From Dryococelus australis (taxonomy: Eukaryota > Arthropoda > Insecta > Phasmatodea > Phasmatidae), in NCBI GenBank assembly GCA_029891345.1, contig CM057009.1, forward strand, positions 310,093,166-310,157,165: 64,000 nt of DNA, in the 5' to 3' direction. Under the pieces are notes generated by a model. It was given only the letters and a program-made list of their open reading frames with translations, was not told where the DNA came from and made no database searches. Of this stretch, positions 35,511 to 44,639 are shown in pieces; the first letter of the stretch is position 1; each line of letters opens with the position of its first letter. The position numbers and the translations under genes were made by a program.

Positions 35511-35681
35511 ATGTTGGCAGATATGGAAGTACTGCATGCTGTAATCAAACGACTGACAGACCAAATAAGTAGTGTAAATGCAAATCTAGATAGCAAAATA
35601 AAGAATGTAAATAGTAAAATTATTAGTGTTTTAGATAGTTTTAATGCAAGTTTAAATAGCAAAATAAAGAGTGTAGATTAA
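35511..35681 (+). CDS. Gag N-terminal ORF of element D, coiled-coil repeats
   Basis: A 56-codon frame starts at ATG 35511, about 120 bp after the primer site, and stops at TAA 35679-35681. It begins MLADMEVLHAVIKRLTDQIS and then repeats an N-S-K-I-x-S-V-type unit (DSKIKNVNSKIISVLDSF and so on) at 11-14 residue spacing, giving a hydrophobic heptad pattern. Related repeats continue beyond the stop (DNKIDSVNDNV), showing that the ORF was longer. It is probably the self-association part of Gag. Whether this copy is still translated is unknown. Confidence 0.55.
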   Translation: MLADMEVLHAVIKRLTDQISSVNANLDSKIKNVNSKIISVLDSFNASLNSKIKSVD

Positions 35682-36304
35682 TATGTTAGTATTTATTAGG
35701 TTGGGTCAACTAGTAGACAATAAAATAGATAGTGTTAATGATAATGTAGGTAACAAAATAGTGTAAACAAAAATGTTGTTAGGAATTAATACTGTGTGAA
35801 TGAAATGTAGATCAAAAGATAATATATTGTACGTACAAGAAAATTGAGAGTGTGGGTGAAAGAATGAACAGTTATAATGAAAGGATGGATAGTGCGGAAT
35901 TTAAGGTGGACCAGGAGCTTATCCTCTAGAAGGAATGGAAAGAACTCCTAAAGCAGCAGGGAAGAAGATACTTGGAGCCAGCAGCTGAGGAAATTCTTAG
36001 ATTGACCACCACCGAGCCAATTCGATACAGCCATCGCAGGAGAGGCCCAGCAATTTTGCAGTGCAAGTACGCCTCAGCCAGGGGTGCATTACAATTAAGT
36101 CCACCTACTATGATGGACAGACACCTTGGCATGAACACCAGCACCATTTCAAGATTGGTGTTACTCTAAGTGGTTAGTTTAATAAGCAGTAGGCTTATTA
36201 CCTTGCGGCTATACTGAGGGGCCTGGCACTTAGTATACTGCAGTCCCTGACAGAACAACATTGACTGGAATACTCAATACTGATGTTGACCTTGGAGCTG
36301 TGTT

Positions 36305-36541
36305 TTGGTGACTGATACCTGCAACATGCCCAACTGCAAAGCTGCACACCGACCAGGGGAGCCACTGCAAAAGTTGTGCCAGGACTTTGTGCAGCTGGCT
36401 CACCTGTCTCTGGAGGGTTGCCCCAAGGAGGCACACAATGTCATCACAGTATGCTTCGTATTCGATGCTATTACAAATACAGAAGTACAGCAAGCTGTAC
36501 ACCATGCTGTACCTCAAACCATGCTGGATGCCCTGGTCTGA
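36305..36541 (+). pseudogene. Gag capsid segment of element D
   Basis: The frame contains LQKLCQDFVQLAHLSLEGCP, then KEAHNVITVCFVFDAITNTE and VQQAVHHAVPQTMLDALV. The pattern L-x-x-Y/F-x-x-x-L-x-x-L-A followed by F-x-x-A/G-I-x-x-x-E-V-Q-Q-A is typical of the C-terminal capsid domain of Ty3/gypsy Gag. The upstream part is in other frames (35972-36169 is open but unassigned). A stop follows at 36539. About 140 bp downstream, CGQLGHLRANY in another frame looks like a nucleocapsid zinc knuckle missing its last cysteine. Confidence 0.7.
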
Positions 36542-37332
36542 GTACTAGAGGGAAAGTCAGTGAGGCAAGCAACAGTGCGTGAAGTATAATGCAAGCAGAT
36601 ATGCTTAGAAAATTTGATGACACGGCATCAAGAAGACCATGAAAGGTCCGCACTATAGAGCTTCACCATTTTCCACCCAAACTGCCTAAATGTTTTGGTC
36701 ATGTGGACAATTGGGACACCTCAGAGCCAACTACCAGCAACAGTAGTAGCAACCAGAAAGCAAGCAGCCAGAGGCAGGTGAGTGTGCTACTTCTTCAGGA
36801 AACTTGTAAACACCTATCTTGAGGGCAAAGGTCTGTGATTGCTGGTGGGAGTGCCCCAATGTTCTTGCAGGATTGTTTTGGTGAAACAGGACTCAGGTGT
36901 CATTGGTGAAGGGGAGCCTGAATGATGCTTCTTTCCAGATAGTTGTTGATGCAGTAACAACTATAATGATTGCAAGACCAGATAACCTTGGGCCTTCCCC
37001 CTAGCAATCATCTGAGACAGTGCTATTTGACTACAGTAACAAGCAAAATAACACTAGGTAGATGTAAGATAAGGGTACAGTTGAAGGTTGGTAACATCAG
37101 CATAGAGGATTAATTGTACGTAACAGAAATAGAAGACAAATGACTTTTGGGACTTTGATCTGTTATAAGTTGGAGTAGTTTGGTGTTACGGGCAGGCAAC
37201 ACCATGTTGGTAGTGTCAACAGGAGAATTGTCTTCGCCAATGAGCTTCCCACTTCTAGTAAAATAATTATTCCAGGCAGGTGCCAGATAGTTTTTTTTTG
37301 GGGGTTGAGTATAATAAACCAGCACATAAAGG

Positions 37333-37611
37333 TTGTATTCCACCAGATGGTGTCATTGTATTTTTTTTTTCCCAGTGGCCAGCCAAGGCGGGTCATGCAA
37401 TATTCTTATCACCTGCATACCTGTGCCCTTTCTGGGTAATAGAGGGGTTTGGGTAATACATGGTGTCATTGTAGCAAGAAATTCTGTCGCTTCAAGCTCA
37501 GACAGTTTGTTGGTAAGGATAATCAATTATTCAGATAGTGCTATTCCTCTTGAGAGAGGCCATGATAGGGGTTTGCAAAGAGTTCTCACAGGTACTTCCA
37601 AATGTTCCTGA
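37333..37611 (+). pseudogene. Protease-RT linker of element D
   Basis: The second half of this frame reads GVIVARNSVASSSDSLLVRI and then INYSDSAIPLERG. The V-A-R-x-x-V ... V-R-I-x-N-x-S-D-x-x-x-x-L-x-x-G pattern precedes reverse transcriptase in many Ty3/gypsy polyproteins. No intact protease active site was read upstream. Confidence 0.65.
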
Positions 37612-37705
37612 ATCTTAAATACCACAAAATATAGAATTCACTCTACCAGGTGCCATGGGGGAACTGCTAACACGAACAAGAAAAAATTTTTACTGGTGAC
37701 AAGAG

Positions 37706-37891
37706 ATGGCTGTCTCAGAAGTACTACAGAGGAATAGGAATGATTTCTCCTGTGGGCTAAATGACCTTGGCAATACTAATGATGTATGCCATCACATTTA
37801 CACTGGAGATGCCAGGCTCATAAAGCAACCACCAAGGCAACTATCTCTAGCATCACATGGTGTGTTTGAGGATATTCTGAAAGTAGTATAA
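37706..37891 (+). pseudogene. Start of reverse transcriptase of element D
   Basis: The frame reads EVLQRNRNDFSCGLNDLGNT, followed by a histidine-x-I-x-T-G-D-A-R-x-I-K-Q-P-P-R-Q-L block, the very conserved entry to Ty3/gypsy reverse transcriptase. It stops after FEDILKVV. Similarity ends near 37930, before the palm motifs, so the element is truncated here. Confidence 0.8.
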
Positions 37892-37930
37892 TTTAGAGAG
37901 AGTTGGCACATGATTAAGGAGTAGGATTCA

Positions 37931-39355
37931 GGATTTTCCTGCCAACTCGGTTGACATCACAAGTGGAGGTTGTGCTCGGTAGCATGGGGTAGCCATGCTA
38001 TCAACAAGATAACCTGTTTCAACCTAAAATAAATGCAGAAATGAATGATTTTACTTCAAAATCACTTTTTTTCACCAAAAAATTAAAAAAAAAAAATAGT
38101 AAAAATGTTCCGATTGAGTCCTTAAATTAGCAAAGTGGATTCGAGGTACCTCGATGCGAGAGTAAAAATTTCCTTGGGAGCAGTAAGCAGATTCGAGGCT
38201 CTGAGTCAGGTCCTAGGGATCAAACATATTAGCAGTCATGGTCCCCTCTCCCAACCACCATTCTGCCCACCTGTACACCTTCCATCGACCCCTTACCCCA
38301 CCTAACCCCCTCCCTAACTCATGCCACCCCCCTGCCAACCCGACCAAACCTATTATAAATTCCTGCGAAATTAATTTTAAAAATATTAAAAGTCCAAAGA
38401 AATTTTTTAGAAATTCCCAGAAAAGATTAGAGGGAAGCATATACAAAAACCACTAAATAAACATAGAAAAATCCAGATATTACATTTACTAAATATAATT
38501 CTTTAAAGACTAATATGTAGTGTTTGTCGCCTTCACCCACTTCAGGGCTCGATTCTCATAGACACTGGAGCACATAGTCTCCAACCCCCACCCCATCCCT
38601 TTTCCCTTACCGACAGGGTAACCAGCAGGCAACCGACCCTTCCCAATTTTCATTGTCTGATTAGTCATCAAGCCTCCATCCAACCTCTACATTTCTTTGA
38701 CTATACAGTATGTCAATCTACTGACTTCCCCCCCCCCCCCCGAAACAATTAATAATTGGTTTTACATAAATTATCCCTCTACCCACAATAATCAACAGTG
38801 TCTGTCGGTTGGCCACTAGATTGCACCTTTAATCTGTATTTTCAGTATTGGACACTAAAGTGTGCTGGTTATCAGTGTTTTTAGCATCTACCATCTGAAA
38901 TCTCCCATATCATCCATTTTCAAACCTTTTTGCGACAAGGCTCCCAAACTTTAATTATCTCCTATTTCATTGATGATGATATAATTTGTAATTTTTTTGT
39001 CAATCTTATATAATATAAGCTAGTTAATTTTTAATAATGGTATTTTCAAATAATTAAAACACACACTTTTATATATTTTTATTAACCAAATTATATATAT
39101 GTACTAATATTTCTTTGTGATGATTTTTGAAGGCAAGAAAGAGACAACATATTATTTTGTAAGTGGATGGTGTACATTTGTCCTTAACTGTAAATATTCA
39201 ACAGAATTGAGTGTCCAGCCTGAACCCTTCATTACTATTTATTCTTCCTTACGACTATTTTTTTATATTATCGTCAACACACTCTTTGATGTTTATGCAT
39301 TAGGAGGTATATTTGAGGTGTTGACTGCCCTTCTGCAATATTCTTCCTGCTACAG
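37931..39355. other. Intronic sequence, mostly unrecognised
   Basis: It contains a C-rich, low-complexity stretch (38240-38340), a C-run of 14 (38728-38741) and, at about 38546-38586 on the + strand, the short reading GSILIDTGAHSLQ, which resembles a retropepsin active site but has no supporting context. Otherwise AT-rich. Confidence 0.45.
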
Positions 39356-40078
39356 TCATGGATTTGAGTAGGTACATTCTACCAATATATTATATTTGAG
39401 GGACCAACTGTTTGCCAGCACTTCTGTTAGTTTGTTTATTAAATTATTTCTCTTAGCTGATGGTAACTTGCTATCTTTCGGCACACCCGTCATAATCTTA
39501 ATGTTATACTTCTTCAGAATGCCACGGAAAGCAGGTTCATTCAGCATGAGTCCATTTGCATATGGTTTGCCTAGAACATAGATAGGTTTTGAGCTTGAGG
39601 TGCACACTTTTCAATATGGTGGAAATATGCTGTACAACACTCTTTTTCTTCATTGTTTGATGTATTATAACTCTTGAATTCATGTCCACACTTATGACAT
39701 CCAAGAGTTAAATAAGCCCATCCTGTCTTCTGCACACATTTTCCACTCTTCTTGTGTCTATAGGTATTCCTCTGCACACATTTTCCACTCTTCTTGTGTC
39801 TACATGTATTCCTATTTCTACTAAAGGTCTTACCACAGTAGCGACATGAATGACCTGATATCGGCAGAAAATTGTTCATACCATCCACATGCACATTGTC
39901 ACTTACTGAATGGTGCCATCATTGGTTTATCACTTACTGTGCTAGGCAGTGATAACATGTTTACATCATTATTACACACTGCAGTAACTAAAAGTCCATC
40001 ACAGTTTCGAGGAGACAACAATACACCTTTTTGCTTTGCAGGTGGAGGAATAAGTCCTTTACATATATTGTCAGTATG
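39356..40078 (-). pseudogene. Unclassified zinc-finger protein relic
   Basis: Three - strand frames follow one another: about 40078-39899, 39894-39571 and 39607-39356. The middle one (107 codons) carries a finger C-x2-C-x12-H-x5-C (starting CRYCGKTFSRNRNTCRHKK), an in-frame repeat of its second half (YRHKKSGKC), and a second Cys/His cluster beginning CHKCGHEFKSY and ending HHIEKC. The last frame is basic and lysine-rich (ILKKYNIKIMTG, SAKRNNLINKL). The joins need two register changes, one of them at what looks like a 4-base duplication, so the gene is dead or sequenced with errors. I do not recognise the family. C2HC fingers of this spelling occur in mobile elements and in large DNA viruses, but nothing here decides between them. 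Confidence 0.5.
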
Positions 40079-40260
40079 AGCAAACAGTTGAAGTCACTTA
40101 CACTGTATGGGGTGGGTTCATCTTACATATATGATTTTCATGTAATCTAACTTGCTGCTGTTTGCTAAGATTTTATCATGGTATATGCATCAAAGTCTTG
40201 ATTGGTTTGCTGGGGTTGTGATACTGATGGTGCTGTCATAGTTGGCCCACACAACGTCAA

Positions 40261-40620
40261 TGGCCCTAAATGACCCCTCCTGCTCTGCAAATGACCCTGC
40301 CTGCTTTGCAAATGACTCTACCTGCTTCACAAATGAACCCAAATGACCCCTAAATGACTTCTCTTGCCCTACAAATGCCCCCTAAATGACTTCTCTTGCC
40401 CTACAAATGCCCTCTAAATGACCCTTCTTGCTTTACAAATAACCCCTAAATGATCATTCCTGCTCCAAAAATGCCCACTCCTGCCCCAAAAATTACCCCA
40501 AAATGGCCCTTCCTGCTCCACAAAGGACCCCTCCTGTTTTTCAAATGACCCCTAAATGATTTCTCCTGCTTCACAAATGACCCCTCCTACTCTGTAAATG
40601 ACCCCTAAATGATCCCTGAT
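40261..40620 (+). repeat. Diverged minisatellite, 20-35-bp units
   Basis: Units of the form aaatgaccccTcctgcTctac recur about fifteen times with variable length (for example ctaaatgacttctcttgccctac repeated twice in a row near 40350-40400). It is a degenerate tandem array with no coding meaning that I can see. Confidence 0.85.
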
Positions 40621-41236
40621 TGTGGTGTGTGCAGTGCTGAGTGTGGTGCGTGCAGTGCTAATTGCAGCACTGATTGTGGTGCTGATGGATAGAAAGATTG
40701 CGAGATTGATGGAAAGAGTGATGGAAAAAACTACTCCTGTAGACTGACTCCTGCATGTGATATCTGAATGCCTGCATGCAATTGGCCAGCTGCAATCACA
40801 TGGCAACTCTGTGATTAGCTAGTCAATGTCCGCACAATATTTAAAAGGCACAGAATGAAAATAAATTTAATTAGAAGTATTGTATAAGGTGCCATTTTCC
40901 TGTATGCACAAATATAAAATTACATGAAAAAATTCGTTTTTGAAATTGAAGGACTTTACGTGTATTGCTCAGATTGAAGTTTGGGAGATGCAGGATGTGA
41001 AGGGCATGTCACCCACGATGTAGGCTGTCTGATGGGCACATGCTGCATCTCTGTCATGCTGCATCCTCTGCCTGCGGTGAACAAGGCTTTACTCTGGTTC
41101 CACCTTGTCCCACACCTCTAACTGACCCAGCCTTGGTAGGTCTTGCCCTTGCAGCATCTGACACCTCAGTCACGGCATATACATGCACAAGCAAAACATT
41201 GCCCAGGGAAAGGGCACATCCCATTTTGTGTGATCT
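40621..41236. other. Spacer between minisatellite and element E
   Basis: A short gtggtg-rich tract (40620-40690) passes into AT-rich sequence and then GC-richer sequence that may be the 3' end of element E. No LTR was identified. Confidence 0.4.
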
Positions 41237-41998
41237 TTATCTATGCACACCAGCAACTGGGCCTTCGTCTTTACCACCTGGTTTCCGGCATTCAATTGTA
41301 TTTGCCTGCAGGTGGTATACGGGGGTGGTGTGGTGCCTTATGTGCCAATGGGCACATTCCATCTGCCATCTGTGGCCCATGAACTGGGTACATTTGTCAG
41401 GACCAGGAGCACTGTGGGATAACCCCAATGGGAAATAACTCAATTTCCAACAGGTGGGTGATGGTACTTGCCCGGGTGTTACTGACTGGGAATGCTCCAC
41501 CCAGCAAGTTAAGAGGTCAGTCATGAAGACGATGAAGCATTTGCCCCTAGTGGTTCTGGGGTAGGGGCCCATGATGATGAAAGCGACTGTGTCGAACGGT
41601 TCAGTTGAATCCTTGGGGGTGTTGTTGGTCCACTCCGTTGCGGTGGCAGGTCTTACATATCTAGCATACTAAACATGAATGAATGTACTGGCAGGTCTCC
41701 TTGTCGACATCAGACCAGTGGAAGTGTTAGCCCACAGTGCACTTTGTCTCACCTGTGATGGGGTGACCTGCTGAGGTGTCGTCATGGTGCAGTCGGTATA
41801 CAGCACATGGGCCAACCATGGCACAATCACCCTCCAGGAGATGTCATGGAATGCCTGACACTGGAGGATGCCGTCGACTGACCAGTAGTGATCTAAGTGC
41901 CCGGATCCACATGCCGCCTGCTTATTCCGAGTGAACTTGTCCATCGCCTGTACTGTAAGGTCCTCATACCAGACTTCGTCAAAAAGTCTGGTCTGCAT
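41237..41998 (-). pseudogene. Integrase relic of element E
   Basis: The frame 41572-41237 has MGPYPRTTRGKCFIVFMTDL and then LTCWVEH, the region after the first catalytic aspartate. It ends with HHTTPVYHLQANTIECRKPG, where the glutamate corresponds to the third catalytic residue. The upstream frame 41998-41669 (KFTRNKQAACGSGHLDHYWS and so on) may be the RNase H to integrase linker. The zinc region and second aspartate are disrupted. Confidence 0.7.
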
Positions 41999-42276
41999 TT
42001 GTTTGTGCTATTGCGCATGTTGCTTCCAGAGACTGGTTAGGTGGTCAGTTGGCTGGCTCACCATGATGGGACGGGGGAAAGATGTTTGCCCAGGTGGTGT
42101 CATGGCGCACCTTATGGTCAAGGTTGGGGTGGCCGGTCAATTCATCTGCTAGCTCGGCTTGGCTGGGACATGCTCAACTACAAAGTTCAGTGAATGGGGT
42201 GCCAGGGCCCACCTCATGAACTTTGAATTCCAGCCCTGTACCCTCTACAACCAGAGCAGGCATTAGTTGTCCATCC

Positions 42277-42474
42277 TCATGGTAATCTCGCCGCCCTCCA
42301 GTTTTGGCGGTAGCTCTTCAGTGCCCACACAACTACTAGGTACTTGCGCTCATTGATGTCATTGACCCTCTCGGCCTTCCCGAACTTTGTGCTCACGTAT
42401 TCGATGAGTCGCTCAGCTGGTACAACACCGCACCCAAGGCCTCCTAACTCACATCCGTCTGCATGTAGAAGCAT
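42277..42474 (-). pseudogene. RNase H relic of element E
   Basis: The frame reads MLLHADGCELGGLGCGV, then LIEYVSTKFGKAERVNDINE and RKYLVVVWALKSYR. ADG stands where TDAS is usual (the aspartate is kept) and INERKYL is the catalytic glutamate motif. The second half of the domain is out of frame. Confidence 0.75.
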
Positions 42475-42539
42475 CTGGAGTAGTCTGGGCAGGTGAACAG
42501 GTGGAATTCCTGGAACCTATGCTTCAGCTCATTAAATGC

Positions 42540-43305
42540 CTACTGGGTGGTGTCCTTCCAGTGGTACCCGTACTTAGGTGACAGTAGGTCGGTCAGGGGT
42601 GCAGCGACTGTGGAAAAATCCGGTATATAGTTGTGGAGCCAGTTCACAAGACCTACAAACAACTGTAGCTGTTTGCACGTCTGAGGTGGGGGCTTTTTGT
42701 CAATCAACTGAAGCTGCTCTGGGGACAGTTTGTTTCCCCACGTGTCCAAGATGTGTCGTAGGTACTGGAGTTTGTCACGCTGACATGGCACTTGCAGAGG
42801 GCACAGGTTAGGCTGTGGGTCTCTAGTCTCTTGATTACATGCACAAGATGGTGGGTGTGCTCCCACTACTGGGACTATATCACCACACGTTGAGGTACGC
42901 TGCAGTTAACAGGCCAATGTAACAGTGCAACACCTGTGTTGTGAGTGCCTGGAAGGTCACGGGGGCAACCTGCAGGCCAAAGGGCATTGTGCGAAACTGG
43001 AACCGCTGGCCATATGGCATGGTAAAGGCAGTCTTGGGTCTGTCCTCAGGTGTGACAGGGATTTGCCAAAAGTTGGATTTAAGGTCCAATGTGGAAAAAG
43101 CCATGGCCTGTACCAATCCTATCAGTATGTCCAAGATATTAAGCAATGGTGGGGGTTCATTGACAGTTATCTTGTTCGCAGGCCAGAAATTGATGCAAAA
43201 ACCTGACGGTATCATCTTTTTGTCCATCATAACTGCTTGAGAGTTGTGTGGGCTCTCACTAGGCTCTATTACTCCATCCTTAAGCATGTTTGTGACCTTG
43301 TCCAA
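42540..43305 (-). pseudogene. Reverse transcriptase relic of element E
   Basis: The frame 43305-42880 runs from KDGVIEPSESPHNSQAV through FCINFWPANKITVNEPPPL, STLDLKSNFWQIPV (first catalytic aspartate kept) and TMPFGLQVAPVTFQAL to AAYLNVW. The last is the Y-x-D-D box with both aspartates replaced. The frame 42866-42540 continues with the connection region (LQYLRHILDTWGNKLSPEQL, FVGLVNWLHNYIPDFSTVAA). The enzyme cannot be active. Confidence 0.85.
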
Positions 43306-43314
43306 AATAGCCTG

Positions 43315-43776
43315 TCATGTGGGGCCATCATAGTTAATAGGTCTCACAAAAACGATGGCGTTCAACACGGTCAGGGTCTCATTCTTAGTGGTGGTGGTTT
43401 GCCGCAACGAATCCAACACCACAAACTCATTAAGGTGTTGTTTCAACACTGATCCCATCAGAGGGAGGGGGTCTAGATACCTTAAGCAGTACGTGGCCCG
43501 GCAGTTCCGACATGGAGTCGTTCCTTGCTTACCTTGATGTTGGTGTTCTGCTCGCACAACCATGGTTGCCCCAGGATGACATCCTTCCTCAGCCCCTCTA
43601 CCACAAGTGCAGTGGTAATAGTGGCCAAGTCTCGTATCTGGACGGTGATGTCCCCGGATCCTCACCGGTGGACTCGTGGTGGCAAGGCGGAGTAGCCCTG
43701 GTTCTGCTGTCAGCTGGTGGGCAGTAATGAAATTGTGCGTTTCTGCTGAGTCAATCAGGGCTACCCTTGACTGCAT
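43315..43776 (-). pseudogene. Aspartic protease relic of element E
   Basis: The frame begins MQSRVALIDSAETHNFITAH, a retropepsin active site with DSA in place of DSG. It then runs into a histidine- and arginine-rich segment where the frame is probably lost, and ends with VLNAIVFVRPINYDGPT just before reverse transcriptase. Confidence 0.7.
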
Positions 43777-43881
43777 AGCAGGTCTCCATTGTTCGCCAAG
43801 ATGTGGCCTAGGAGGGTGGTGTTTTCGGCCCCTGCATTGTCATGGAGGGATATTAGCTGGTCATTTCTGATTGGGTGCGGC

Positions 43882-44449
43882 CTAGTCTACCCAATGCCCC
43901 CTAGCACTGTTTCCCAGCTGCGCAGCCTCTGCCTGGCGGGCGAGTACAAACGGGCACTCCCGGAGCCCGCATCCTCCTCTGTCCTGTGTGGCCTGCCTGC
44001 AGAACCCTGGAAGTTGTGGAGATGGTAGCTGGGCTGCTGCTAGTGGCGCAGTGTACCACACAATGGCTAGGGCATCTTCGAGATTGACTTCGTGTGGGAC
44101 CCTCCAGGTCACGGGAGGCGTGAACGCTGAGTGTTGCACATAGCTCTCCTCCAGGTCACGTTCCACCATGCACGCCTGATGGATTATTCCCTCCACACCC
44201 CGGAGCTTTGACTCACAAAGGTGTTGATGGCACTCAGGATGTAAGAGCTTGAGGATCAGTTCAATTGCAGCTTCTTCTCCCTCGCCTTTGTGCAGACACT
44301 GTTGCTGACAGCTCTGTACAACACATGACTCTGGCCTTGTAGTCATTGAACCAATATTGCATCGCCTGCACAAACTCTGACCATTGCATCTCTAACACGC
44401 CGGTACGGGACCACCAATCCCTGGCACTGTCACAGAACTGGTTCGTCAC
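43882..44449 (-). pseudogene. Gag relic of element E
   Basis: Two frames overlap. The first (44449-44261) has QFCDSARDWWSRTGVLEMQW followed by FVQAMQYWF, a typical Ty3/gypsy capsid reading (L-x-x-x-A-x-x-W-W). The second (44373-43882) continues with GEEAAIELILKLLHPECHQH and an R-ECPFVLARQAE segment, the end of a zinc knuckle. A frameshift near 44290 divides them. Confidence 0.7.
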
Positions 44450-44639
44450 GTGGCTCGACCACTCTTTGGTCGGAATGCCATGTCAGGAGAACTTGCCCTC
44501 GCACTATCTCATAAATTCCCTAAGGGTCTCCTAGTTTGGCCAGTGAATATTAGCAGTGGGAAGCATGGCGTCAGACCCTGTGGCCCGTGTGTTACAAATT
44601 GTCAGTCTGATTTCAGAAATACAACATTTAGGTGAGTAC

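Larger units (their letters stand above)
34812..37930 (+). mobile_element. Ty3/gypsy element D, 5' part only
   Basis: The + strand order is a probable LTR (34812-35373), a leucine-tRNA-type primer site (35375-35392), a Gag start with coiled-coil repeats (35511-35681), a capsid segment (36305-36541), a zinc-knuckle remnant near 36680-36730, a protease-to-RT linker (37333-37611) and the first part of reverse transcriptase (37706-37891). The sequence stops resembling pol at about 37930, so RNase H, integrase and the 3' LTR are missing. The wording of the capsid and RT pieces and the primer site fit Mag-like Ty3/gypsy elements; that clade call is tentative. Confidence 0.75.
41237..44449 (-). mobile_element. 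Degenerate Ty3/gypsy element E
   Basis: A complete internal order is readable on the - strand: Gag (44449-43882), protease (43776-43315), reverse transcriptase (43305-42540), RNase H (42474-42277) and integrase (41998-41237). All are broken. The region is clearly GC-richer than its flanks. It differs in wording from elements A, C and D, so it is a separate family. Neither LTR nor primer site could be found: the 5' side beyond 44640 is AT-rich and the 3' side runs into a minisatellite. Confidence 0.8.

Noticed and set aside
40261-40620. Regularly spaced repeats as a CRISPR-like array
   Set aside because: Units are contiguous, variable in length and without unique spacers; this is a minisatellite in a eukaryotic genome.
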